DNA of 64,000 nt from Nonomuraea sp. PA05 (GTDB taxonomy: Bacteria; Actinomycetota; Actinomycetes; Streptosporangiales; Streptosporangiaceae): NCBI RefSeq assembly GCF_008086045.1, contig NZ_VSEY01000013.1, positions 124,001 through 188,000 on the forward strand, in the 5' to 3' direction. The notes below the pieces were generated by a model that was not told where the DNA came from, did no database searches, and was given only the letters and a program-made list of their open reading frames with translations. A program made the position numbers and the translations under genes. Shown piece by piece: positions 50,119 through 58,383 of the stretch (position 1 is the first letter of the stretch; each line of letters begins with the position of its first letter).

Positions 50119-50457
50119 TCAGCTCTTGCCCACCAAGTAGATCCGCAGTCTGGCAGCCGCGGCGGCGTCGCCGGAAACCCTGCAGCGTACGCGCAGCCAC
50201 TGGCCGAAACCGCTGACCGGCCAGCTCGTCATCCCCGGCTCCTCGACCCGCACCGGCGGCACGTCGGCGGGGCACCAGGTGAGGCCGTCCGGTGAGATCT
50301 CGGTGGTCAGCTCCAGCGTCCCGGTCAGCTCGTGCGCCTGGACGAAGAAGCGCGCCTCCGCGGCCCACGGCAGCTCGTACGGCTCGGTGGCGAGTTCGTC
50401 GTTCACCAGCGCGGCGCGTTCCAGCACCGCGGTCATGGTCGATCGCATCGTCGTCAC
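50119..50457 (-). CDS. Uncharacterised protein, partner of the 50454 gene
   Basis: About 112 residues from GTG 50457, which gives a GTGA overlap with the upstream stop. ATG 50448 or 50439 are alternatives. The sequence is beta-rich (FFVQAHELTGTLELTTEIS, GQWLRVRCRVSGDAAAAA), with no signal peptide or membrane helix. No family recognised. It resembles small beta-sandwich proteins encoded with carbohydrate-related genes. Position between the 50454 gene and the LacI gene suggests one leftward operon. Confidence 0.6.
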   Translation of the reverse strand: MTTMRSTMTAVLERAALVNDELATEPYELPWAAEARFFVQAHELTGTLELTTEISPDGLTWCPADVPPVRVEEPGMTSWPVSGFGQWLRVRCRVSGDAAAAARLRIYLVGKS

Positions 50458-51371
50458 CAATCCACCGAGATGAGCACGGAGTCGAGGAAGAGGAAGTTGC
50501 GGATGCCGGCGTGGGTCCGGACCGAGAAGTAGAAGTTGAGCAGGTTGTCCAGGGTGCTGTAGCGGTCGGGGTAGATCGGCACCGGCACGTCGCTCATGTC
50601 CATGACGCGGTCGTTGAGCCGCAGCTCGACGTTCTTGCGGGTGGAGGTGTCGATGTCCCAGCGCAGATAGTGCCAGTTGATCTTGGTGGGCACCTCGTTG
50701 GCGCACAGTTCCAGGGGGTCGCCGAAGTAGCGCCAGTCGTCCGGGTCGGGCGCGGTGAAGTCGGCCGCGTACGGCAGGGCGAACTTGCCCTCCTGGTGGT
50801 CGCGCGGCGTCGGCTCGGGCACCACCGGATACATGAACCGCTGCGTCATCTCGCCCGCCAGGTTCGTGTTCTGGTAGCGGATCACGTTGTGATAGCGCAC
50901 CCCGTTGTCGGCGCAGATGTCGGTGGCCACGGTGAACGCGCCGAACTGCGACTCCGACGGGTGCCGGTTGCCGTCCCAGGCGACGCTGGCGGGCAGCTCG
51001 TGGCCGACGGTAGCCTCCGCCTTGTACGCGAAGTACGTCTCGATGCGGACGCGGCCCCGCCCGGCCATGGTGAGCCGGCGGATGCCTGTGGCCGTGTGCC
51101 CCGGGTAGGGGCGGGTGGCGAGCTTCAGCGCGTAGTTGCCGCTGAGCGTGCCGTGCGTGCCGACGTCGAAGAACGAGCAGGAGGAGAGCTGCGGCGGCCG
51201 GAAGTCGCGCATGTGCTCGTCGACCGTGCCGAGGTCGCCCCGGCCGTCGTAGTTGCCGATCAGCTCGGTCCAGCCGTGGGTGGTCGAGTCGAACCGGTCG
51301 AAGCACAGGATCCGGCCGAGCGGATCGTACTTCGACAGCCCGGCGTCGGTGGCCGGCGCTGCGAGTCCCAT
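50454..51371 (-). CDS. Uncharacterised cytoplasmic beta-sandwich-like protein
   Basis: 305 residues from ATG 51371 with AGAGG upstream. It has no signal peptide. Text such as PLGRILCFDRFDSTTHGWTE, LSSCSFFDVGTHG, LKLATRPYPGHTATGIRRL and INWHYLRWDIDTSTRKNVEL, plus many aromatic residues, suggests a concanavalin-like sandwich, possibly acting on or binding a sugar. I recognise no family with confidence. Divergent from an MHS transporter across a perfect LacI-type operator, so it likely processes what the transporter imports. Confidence 0.65.
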   Translation of the reverse strand: MGLAAPATDAGLSKYDPLGRILCFDRFDSTTHGWTELIGNYDGRGDLGTVDEHMRDFRPPQLSSCSFFDVGTHGTLSGNYALKLATRPYPGHTATGIRRLTMAGRGRVRIETYFAYKAEATVGHELPASVAWDGNRHPSESQFGAFTVATDICADNGVRYHNVIRYQNTNLAGEMTQRFMYPVVPEPTPRDHQEGKFALPYAADFTAPDPDDWRYFGDPLELCANEVPTKINWHYLRWDIDTSTRKNVELRLNDRVMDMSDVPVPIYPDRYSTLDNLLNFYFSVRTHAGIRNFLFLDSVLISVDW

Positions 51372-51422
51372 GCGCAGTCCTCTCTCATTAACGCTCACGT
51401 AAACACCTGATTGCCGAAACCC

Positions 51423-51474
51423 TTGACCTGCTGAGCAGGCCACTCGTAATGTTGCGGCCACATTAACGTTAATG
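51423..51474 (+). promoter_or_regulatory. MHS-transporter promoter with perfect LacI-type operator
   Basis: TTGACC (51423-51428), 18-base spacer and TAATGT (51447-51452), followed by the exact 14-bp palindrome CATTAACGTTAATG (51461-51474) at the start of the transcript. A related half-site (CATTAACGCTCACG at about 51386-51399) lies before the divergent gene at 51371. Confidence 0.78.
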
Positions 51475-51522
51475 GTCCGAATGCGGGTGCGCAATCAGCA
51501 AGCTGGATTGAGGGAGCCAAGG

Positions 51523-52824
51523 ATGACGAAACGGCTGAGCCGGGCGACGATCGCCTCCACGGTCGGCACCGCGCTCGAGTGGTACGACTTCTCGCTGTAC
51601 GGCACAGCCGCCGCGCTCGTGCTGCCCCAGGTGTTCTTCCCCGCCGGCGACCCCGTGGCGGCGACCCTGTCGTCGCTGGCCACGTTCGCCGTCGGGTTCT
51701 TCGCCCGGCCCGTCGGCGGCATCGTCATCGGCGTGCTCGGCGACCGTATCGGCCGCCGCACGATGCTGTTCGTCACCCTGCTCCTGATGGCGGCGGCGTC
51801 CACGCTGATCGGCCTGCTGCCCTCCTACGCCTCCATCGGCGCGGCAGCACCGGTCATGCTCGTGGCGCTGCGCGTCGTGCAGGGGCTCGGCGCGGGCGGC
51901 GAGTACGCGGGCGCCATGCTGATGTCCGCCGAACACGCCGAGACCCGGTCACGCGGGCTGAACGCCAGCGCCCCGACCCTCGGCAACGCGGTCGGCTCGC
52001 TCGTCGCGACGGGCGTCTTCTTCCTCGTCTCCGCGGTCATGCCGCACGACGCCTTCATCGACTACGGCTGGCGCATCCCGTTCCTGCTCAGCGTCTTCGT
52101 CGGCGTGGCCGGCGTGATCGTACGGCTGAAGGTCTCCGACACCCCCGAGTTCCGCGAGGCGCGCGACAACGCCGGCCCCGGCGGCGAGCACGCGATGGCG
52201 CCGCTGCGGGCGCTGTTCGCCTCCTCCCGCCACAAGATCGTGCCCGGCATGCTCATCAGCATCGCGCCGAACGTGATCAGCTACCTGCCGTCCGTCTACG
52301 CCCTGACCTACCTGACCACGCACGTGCACACCGAGGCGTGGGTCGGCCTGATCGGCATCGTGATCGCCAACCTGGTCAAGCTCGTCACCGTGCCGACCGC
52401 GGGCTGGCTCTGCGACCGGTACGGGCGGCGGCCGGTCATGGTCGCCGGATCGGTGGCGGCGGCCGTGCTGTTCTACCCGTTCTTCTTCATGCTCGACACC
52501 GGCACCCCCGTCGTGATCTGGGCCGCCTTCGTGATGATCTACACGCTGTGCAACGACCTGACGCTCGCGTCGCAGGCCACGATGATGTCGGAGCTGTTCG
52601 ACGTCCGGTACCGGTACACGGGCGTCACGTTCACCCGTGAGATCGCGGGTGCCGTCGTCGGTGGTTGCATCCCGTTCGTGGCGGCCTGGCTGGACGGGTG
52701 GTCCGGTGGGCAGCTCTGGCCGATCGTGGTGGTGTCGGCTGCGCTGTGCCTGCTGTCGGCGCTCGGCACCAGGTTCATCGAGGAGCCCGCCCACCTGCGT
52801 GAGCCGGTTCCGGCTACGCGTTGA
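51523..52824 (+). CDS. MHS-family MFS transporter
   Basis: 433 residues from ATG 51523. Metabolite:H+ symporter family: N-terminal ASTVGTALEWYDFSLYGTAAAL, FFARPVGGIVIGVLGDRIGRRTM (motif A), QGLGAGGEYAGAMLMSAEHA and LCDRYGRRPVM. Members import organic acids, betaine or shikimate. The LacI regulator and the partner genes suggest a sugar acid or similar substrate (inference). No usual neighbour reveals it. Confidence 0.88.
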   Translation: MTKRLSRATIASTVGTALEWYDFSLYGTAAALVLPQVFFPAGDPVAATLSSLATFAVGFFARPVGGIVIGVLGDRIGRRTMLFVTLLLMAAASTLIGLLPSYASIGAAAPVMLVALRVVQGLGAGGEYAGAMLMSAEHAETRSRGLNASAPTLGNAVGSLVATGVFFLVSAVMPHDAFIDYGWRIPFLLSVFVGVAGVIVRLKVSDTPEFREARDNAGPGGEHAMAPLRALFASSRHKIVPGMLISIAPNVISYLPSVYALTYLTTHVHTEAWVGLIGIVIANLVKLVTVPTAGWLCDRYGRRPVMVAGSVAAAVLFYPFFFMLDTGTPVVIWAAFVMIYTLCNDLTLASQATMMSELFDVRYRYTGVTFTREIAGAVVGGCIPFVAAWLDGWSGGQLWPIVVVSAALCLLSALGTRFIEEPAHLREPVPATR

Positions 52825-52980
52825 GGCCGCACGGGGCATCGGCGCCCCGCTCCCGGGCGCGGCGCGGACCACACCGAAGGCGGAGATCGCGCGGCGTGCC
52901 GGAATATCCGCCGAACGGTGGCCGGTGGAGCGCCCGCGCCGCCCATAATGCGAGGAAGACGCATCACAACGGGAGGCCGT

Positions 52981-55935
52981 ATGACGACCCCCGCCTCCGG
53001 GGTGGGCTCCAGGCTGGGCCGCGCGCTCCTGCTGGGGCTGGCCGTCGCGCCACCGGCGGCGCTGGGCGTCGCCCTGTGGGAGTGGGTGCGGCAGAACGTC
53101 ACCGCGGCGGTGCTGCTCACCGCCGGGTACGAGCTGGTGCTGCTCGCGGGCGGGTTCGCCGGGAAGGTCTTCGGCGACTTGCAGGACCGGTGGGTGAAGA
53201 GCGCGGCCGACCGTGCGGACGAGCTGCTGCGGCGTACCTCGTCACGGTTCGAACGCGACTACCGCCGGCAGGTGCGTGAGACGGTCAGGTTCGTCGACCA
53301 GAAGGGGTTGATCACCCGGGGCGACGCCCCGGAGCTGGAGCAGATCTACGTCGACGTGAGCCTCGAATCCCGCCCGCCCCGCGAGAGCGCCGGCGGCGCG
53401 CTGGTCGCCGGCCTGCCGGCGGTCTCCCACGAGCGCCGCTCGCTCGGGGACTTCCTGCAGCGGGGCCGCCCCGCCGTGCTGGCGCTGATCGGCGCGCCCG
53501 GCACGGGCAAGACCACGCTGCTGCGGCACACCACCCTGCGCCTGTGCTCGCACGACCGGGCCCTGCCCGTCCTGCTCTACCTGCGCGACCACGCCGCGGA
53601 CATCGTCGAGCGGCCGGACGTCGGACTGCCCGAGATCATCGCCGCCCGGCTGGGACGGCTGCGCGAGCAGGAGCCGGCCGGCTGGTTCGACGGCCGGCTG
53701 GAGCGGGGCCGGTGCGTCGTCCTGCTGGACGGCCTGGACGAGGTGACCCGCGAGGAACACCGCCGCCTGGTGGTGGACTGGGTGGAGCGCCAGATCGCCC
53801 AGTACGCCCAGAACGACTTCGTGATCACCAGCCGACCCTACGGCTACCGCGAATACCCGCTCGACAGCGCGGCCGTGCTGCTCGTCCGGCGCTTCACCGC
53901 CGAGCAGATCGCCATGTTCGTCCACGCCTGGTACCGCGCGGCCGATCGGGCCCCCGGCCCCTCCAAGGGCGGCCCGGAAGCCCTGCTGGCGGAGCTGCGG
54001 CGCAACACGCAGCTCTACGACCTGGCCGCCAACCCGCTGCTCCTCACCATGATCGTCAACGTGCACCGCATCCGCGGCGACCTGCCCGGCACCCGCGCCG
54101 AGCTGTACGCCGAGATCTGCCGCGTCGTGCTCTGGCGGCACGACGTCAGGCGCCCCGGCACCTCGCTGGACGGCGAGCCCAAGGAGCAGGTCTTGCGCGA
54201 GCTGGCCTACACCATGATGGAGCGCGGCACCCGCGACCTGCCCCGCGCCGAGATCACCGCCCTGATCGAGGCGTCACTCGCCCGCCTGGCCCCGGACGAC
54301 CCGCCGCCCCCCGCCACCCTGCTCACCGACCTGGAGAACAGCGGCCTGCTGCTCGAACGCGAGGCCGGCGCCTATTCCTTCTCCCACCAGACCTTCCAGG
54401 AGTATCTGGCCGCCGCGCACATCCACGACCACCCCGACCTGCGCCCCGGGCTGCCCGCCGCCGTGAACGACCCGTGGTGGCGCGAGACGATCCTGCTGTA
54501 CGCGGCGCGCGCCGACCCCACCGCCATCGTGCGGGCCTGCCTGCTCTCCCGTACGGTGCCCGCGCTGGCGCTGGCCTTCGACTGCGTGGACGAGGGCCGC
54601 CCGATCGCCCCACGGGTGCGCGCCGAGCTGGAAGGGCTCCTCGACACCCCGCAGGACGGCGACCCGGAGCGGAACCGGTTCCTGTCGGCGGTCGCGGTCC
54701 CCCGTCACCTGCGTGACGTGGTCCGCGTCAGTGACCAGGTGGCGGTGTGCTCCCGCCCCGTCACCCCCGACCTGCACCGCCGGTTCGGCCTGTCCTCGCT
54801 GACCTGGCCCGAGGACGTCGAATCCTTCCTGACCTCGGTCAACGACCTGTTTCCCGGCGGGCCCGTCTACCGGCTTCCCACCCGCGACCTGGCCGCCGAC
54901 CCGGCCTTCGCCGTCATCGCCGACCCGGCCGCGCGTCCCGTCTGGGTGGCCGAGCCCGGCGGGCCGCCGGGCCTGCACACGGCCGGCCCGCTCCCGCACC
55001 CGTTCACCGCCACGCCGCAGGAGGTGACCGACCGGGTGCAGGAGGACCTCAAGGACGCCAAGGTGCGCGACACCGCGCTGCTCGCCTGTCTCCTCTACCG
55101 GGTCTACCTGCGCAAGGCACTGAACAGCAACGTTCCCTACCAGGAGGAGTTCGGCAACCTGTTCCAGCTCGCCGAGTTCGTCAAGGATCCGCGGCGGGCG
55201 CGGGAGCGCGAGCTGGTCAAGGCCGACCTGGACGACTCAGGGGCGTACCACGACCGGGTCCTGCGGTTCGTCCACGACCGCACCGACCTGCTCAAGTCCG
55301 ACATCGACCAGGTCCAGAGCCTCGTACGCGGCCTCACCCGCGACCGCCGGCTCGCCGACGCCCCCGGCGTCGATCTGGCCGGAGCGCGGCGCGCCTGCCT
55401 CATCGGCGGTATGGCGATCTTCCTGTGCCGCTGGATCGCCGCCAACAAGCGGGCCCCTGTTGTGGAGGTCCGGGCCTCCGCGTCCGCCTCGATCCTCCAG
55501 CCCGACCGGGGCCGGCCACTCAGGCTCTTCCAGCTCGTACGGACGTATCTGCTCAAGTCCGGCGCCCCGCCACTACCTCCGCAGGCCCTGCTGGCCGCCG
55601 TCCGGGACGGCGTCGCGGAGCTGTCCCGGCTGACCGGCCTGGGCGGGGACCGGGTGAACCTGGAGAGGGTGGGCACGGAGGCGCGCATGGCCTACGACGT
55701 GGCCACGTCGCTGCGGGCCGTCGCCGAGGAGGGGCTGGCCGGGACGGGGACGTCCGACGCCGACTTCGTCCGCTGCGTGCGGCTGGGCGCGCTGGCGGTG
55801 GCCGCGGGGATCATGCACAAGCCGACGCTGAAGCCCGTGGCCAGAAGCTTCTGGGAGATCGCGGTGGGGATCACGGCGCTCGAACGCCGCGTCACCGGCT
55901 CCTCCGCGGACGCGCTCATCCTGGTCCGCTCCTGA
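52981..55935 (+). CDS. Membrane-associated NACHT-type STAND ATPase
   Basis: 984 residues from ATG 52981 with GGAGG four bases upstream. Two N-terminal hydrophobic stretches (about 14-31 and 42-64) are followed by a coiled segment. NACHT module: Walker A GAPGTGKTT (171-179), YLRDHAADIV, Walker B VVLLDGLDEVTRE (about 246-258), arginine-sensor-like DFVITSRPYGYREYP, LAANPLLLTMI, and the winged-helix motif SFSHQTFQEYLAAAHI. The C-terminal ~450 residues are helical with no recognised repeat. Such bNACHT proteins include anti-phage sensors. Here the effector part is probably the N-terminal membrane region. No partner gene is visible. Confidence 0.85.
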   Translation: MTTPASGVGSRLGRALLLGLAVAPPAALGVALWEWVRQNVTAAVLLTAGYELVLLAGGFAGKVFGDLQDRWVKSAADRADELLRRTSSRFERDYRRQVRETVRFVDQKGLITRGDAPELEQIYVDVSLESRPPRESAGGALVAGLPAVSHERRSLGDFLQRGRPAVLALIGAPGTGKTTLLRHTTLRLCSHDRALPVLLYLRDHAADIVERPDVGLPEIIAARLGRLREQEPAGWFDGRLERGRCVVLLDGLDEVTREEHRRLVVDWVERQIAQYAQNDFVITSRPYGYREYPLDSAAVLLVRRFTAEQIAMFVHAWYRAADRAPGPSKGGPEALLAELRRNTQLYDLAANPLLLTMIVNVHRIRGDLPGTRAELYAEICRVVLWRHDVRRPGTSLDGEPKEQVLRELAYTMMERGTRDLPRAEITALIEASLARLAPDDPPPPATLLTDLENSGLLLEREAGAYSFSHQTFQEYLAAAHIHDHPDLRPGLPAAVNDPWWRETILLYAARADPTAIVRACLLSRTVPALALAFDCVDEGRPIAPRVRAELEGLLDTPQDGDPERNRFLSAVAVPRHLRDVVRVSDQVAVCSRPVTPDLHRRFGLSSLTWPEDVESFLTSVNDLFPGGPVYRLPTRDLAADPAFAVIADPAARPVWVAEPGGPPGLHTAGPLPHPFTATPQEVTDRVQEDLKDAKVRDTALLACLLYRVYLRKALNSNVPYQEEFGNLFQLAEFVKDPRRARERELVKADLDDSGAYHDRVLRFVHDRTDLLKSDIDQVQSLVRGLTRDRRLADAPGVDLAGARRACLIGGMAIFLCRWIAANKRAPVVEVRASASASILQPDRGRPLRLFQLVRTYLLKSGAPPLPPQALLAAVRDGVAELSRLTGLGGDRVNLERVGTEARMAYDVATSLRAVAEEGLAGTGTSDADFVRCVRLGALAVAAGIMHKPTLKPVARSFWEIAVGITALERRVTGSSADALILVRS

Positions 55936-56051
55936 CCTCAGCACGACGGCGACGGAGGCGATCAGGAGCGATCAGCGGCGATCAGCACTGCCTCGCCGAC
56001 CGGGGACGGGCCCGCCCCGCCCCCTCGGCCACCCGCCGGACGACGAGGGCG

Positions 56052-56312
56052 TCAGTCATTGTGGTATCCGCCATCAGGCTGGTAACCGCCGTCAGGCTGG
56101 TATCCCCCGTCAGGCTGATATCCGCCGGCCGGGGAGACCGGGATGCCGGATGCCTCCCAGGGGAACTGCCGCGCGACACCCGGCGCCGCCGCAGTCCTCT
56201 CAATGCAGCTTCCGGTGCACGAAGCCGCCCCTGCCGCCGTCCCACCGAACGTCACCATGGCCGTAGCCAGCAGACCCGCCGTCGCCGTGGTGGTCACGAT
56301 CTTCCTGATCAT
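56052..56312 (-). CDS. Small secreted protein with GGYQPD repeats
   Basis: 86 residues from ATG 56312. The signal peptide (MIRKIVTTTATAGLLATAMV) cleaves near AGA-A. The mature part contains CTGSC and a C-terminal tandem of G-G-Y-Q-P-D in three copies ending GGYHND, encoded by an 18-base repeat at about 56060-56125. Likely extracellular or wall-associated. The repeat could be flexible or metal/polymer binding. No family recognised. Confidence 0.6.
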   Translation of the reverse strand: MIRKIVTTTATAGLLATAMVTFGGTAAGAASCTGSCIERTAAAPGVARQFPWEASGIPVSPAGGYQPDGGYQPDGGYQPDGGYHND

Positions 56313-56510
56313 CTTTACCCCGTTTCCCGGTTGGCTGTCGTCGGCGTCCAGGGCTGAGAGCCTCCGCAGGCACCAGTCGCTCTCCCCGCGCGGTGCCCTC
56401 TGCCGGATCGCCTCCTGAACCGTACGGGCCTGTCGTTGAGGAGGCTGTTACCGAGGACACTAAAGTGACGTTGGCTCGTCTCATCGCGCTCGCCGGCGGG
56501 TGTCGCATGG

Positions 56511-57533
56511 TCAGTCCGAGCGGGCGGTGAGGCGTTCCCAGTTGCGGTGGCCGATGTCGGCCTTCTGCCCGTCGGTGAAGGGCGCGTTCTCCAGGAAGGA
56601 ACGGGCGGCGCCGTCGCTGGTGTCGACATAGGGAAAACCGCCGGGCCGGAAGCCGTAGGTGAAGGGGTAGTCGGTGGAGTACAGCATCCGGTCGGTGCCC
56701 ATGACCTCGGCGGTCCAGCGCAGGTAGCGTGGGCTGTTGGTGCCGCTGCCCGCGACCCAGAAGTTCTGCTTGAAGTAGTCGGCGAGCGGCCGCTGGAGGC
56801 CGCCGGCCTGGGCGAAGAATCCGATGTGGTCGAGATAGAACAGGACGACCTCGCCCCAGTGCCCGGCGATCACCTGCAGATCGGGGAACCGGTCGAAGAC
56901 GCCTGAGAAGATCATCCGCAGGTACTGGACACCCAGGTCGTAGTACCAGCCGATCGCCGCTCCGGCCAGCGGCGCGCCGATCGGGCCGATGCCGGCGTAG
57001 TAGGCGTCGATCACCGGCTGGACCGGCGTCTGCGGGTGGAAGTGCAGCGGCACACCGAGCCGCTCGGCGGTGGCGTACAGCTCGTCGTTGCCGGGGTGGT
57101 CGGCCGGTTTGTCACCGGTGCGGCCGTACAGCATGGCGCCGGGGAAGCCCAGCTCGCGCACCGCCCGCTCCAGCTCGGCCGCGGCGGCGGCCGGCGACTG
57201 GGTGGGGATCGCGGCGAACGCCTGAAAACGGTCGGGGCGCGAGGCGACGATCTCCGCGAGCTGGTCGTTGGCCTCGCGGGCCACCGTGATCGCCTCGGCG
57301 GCGGGCAGGTCCTGCACGCCGGGTGAGGACATGGACAGTACGGCGACGTCGATGCCCTGGTCGTCCATGTGGGCCAGGCGCTGCTCGCCGGTCTCGCGCA
57401 GGTTTCTGGCGATCGGGCTGTCGCCGAAGCCGCGGGCGGGGATCTGTGGCGATCCGGCCCGCTGGTACGCCTCGTGGACGGCGGGTACGACGACGGTTTC
57501 TTCCACTCCGATGATCCGCAGACGGTCGGACAT
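56511..57533 (-). CDS. Amidohydrolase-family protein (amidohydro-rel)
   Basis: 340 residues from ATG 57533 with GGGGAG upstream. TIM-barrel family related to ACMSD and gamma-resorcylate decarboxylase: LAHMDDQGIDVAVLSMSSPGVQDL, RFQAFAAIPTQSP, VPLHFHPQTPV, LRMIFSGVFDRFPDLQVIAGHWGE and MLYSTDYPFTY. The metal-binding set is His in LHFHP, His in GHWGE and Asp in STDYP. The usual N-terminal HxH is replaced by the residues VVPAVHE, so one metal ligand may differ. Probably a decarboxylase or hydrolase of an aromatic acid. Divergent from TetR. Confidence 0.82.
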   Translation of the reverse strand: MSDRLRIIGVEETVVVPAVHEAYQRAGSPQIPARGFGDSPIARNLRETGEQRLAHMDDQGIDVAVLSMSSPGVQDLPAAEAITVAREANDQLAEIVASRPDRFQAFAAIPTQSPAAAAAELERAVRELGFPGAMLYGRTGDKPADHPGNDELYATAERLGVPLHFHPQTPVQPVIDAYYAGIGPIGAPLAGAAIGWYYDLGVQYLRMIFSGVFDRFPDLQVIAGHWGEVVLFYLDHIGFFAQAGGLQRPLADYFKQNFWVAGSGTNSPRYLRWTAEVMGTDRMLYSTDYPFTYGFRPGGFPYVDTSDGAARSFLENAPFTDGQKADIGHRNWERLTARSD

Positions 57534-57607
57534 GCTGACGCTCCCCAGATGGCTGTCTCCGATGGCAACGAGGACACGTTATCACCGTAAACAGCACAGC
57601 GTTAACA

Positions 57608-57648
57608 GCGATATGATCTGCGATACGTAAGAGGCGTTATCATTGATA
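57608..57648. promoter_or_regulatory. Operator region between amidohydrolase and TetR
   Basis: Direct repeats GCGATA (57608 and about 57620) and the palindrome TATCA-T-TGATA (57638-57648) directly before ATG 57650. A related GTTATCACCGTAA lies at about 57580 near the amidohydrolase start. Likely TetR sites. Confidence 0.5.
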
Positions 57649-57649
57649 C

Positions 57650-58336
57650 ATGGTTGACAGAGCGCGTGAGCAGACCCGCCGCCGGATCATCGACGTCGCG
57701 ATCGACCTGCTGGAGCGCGGCGGCCGCGACGCGGTCACCACCCGCGCGGTCGCCGACGCCGCCGGGCTGCAACCACCGGCCCTGTACCGGCTGTTCCGCG
57801 ACAAGGAGGGGCTGCTCGACGCCGTGGCCGAACACGGCTTCATCCGGTTCCTCGCCGCCAAGCACCTCGACCCGGACCCGCAGGACCCGATCAGGGAACT
57901 ACGCGTCAGCTGGGATGTCGCCGTCGAGTTCGGGCTGGCCAACCCCGCGCTGTACGCGCTCATGTACGCCGAGCCCGCCAGATCCACCGCCGCCTTCCGG
58001 GCCGGCCTCGAACACCTCATGGAGCGCGTCCGCCGGCTGGCCCTCACCGGCTTGCTGCGCGTGGAGGAGAACCTCGCGGCCCAGATCATCCACGCCACCG
58101 CCCGCGGCGCCGTCCTGACCTGGCTGTCCCTGCCCGAACCGCAACGCGATCCCGCCCTCCTCCTCGCCCTGCGCGAAGCGATGATCACCGCTGTCACCAC
58201 CCAGGAGGCGGCCGTGCAGGAACAGGGCCCGGCGGGCGCCGCCCGAGCCCTGCGCGCCGCCTTGCCCGACCAGAACGTTCTCAGTCACGCCGAACAGCGG
58301 CTACTGACGGAATGGCTGGATCGGCTGTCCGCATAG
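57650..58336 (+). CDS. TetR-family transcriptional regulator
   Basis: 228 residues from ATG 57650, one base after the operator-like dyad, so possibly leaderless. HTH RIIDVAIDLLERGGRDAVTTRAVADAAGLQPPALYRLFRDKEGLLDAV given as motifs (recognition helix LQPPALYRLFRDKEG). The C-terminal domain is TetR_C-like. Divergent from the amidohydrolase it probably controls. Convergent with the propeller-PKD gene. Confidence 0.85.
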   Translation: MVDRAREQTRRRIIDVAIDLLERGGRDAVTTRAVADAAGLQPPALYRLFRDKEGLLDAVAEHGFIRFLAAKHLDPDPQDPIRELRVSWDVAVEFGLANPALYALMYAEPARSTAAFRAGLEHLMERVRRLALTGLLRVEENLAAQIIHATARGAVLTWLSLPEPQRDPALLLALREAMITAVTTQEAAVQEQGPAGAARALRAALPDQNVLSHAEQRLLTEWLDRLSA

Positions 58337-58383
58337 CCGTGAGCGCCGGACGCCGACGGCTGTCCGCCGCCCCCTCACACCCG

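Noticed and set aside
53544..56357. Long alternative frames over the NACHT gene
   Set aside because: Arg/Pro/Ala-rich shadows of the NACHT frame, which alone shows Walker motifs and a ribosome site.
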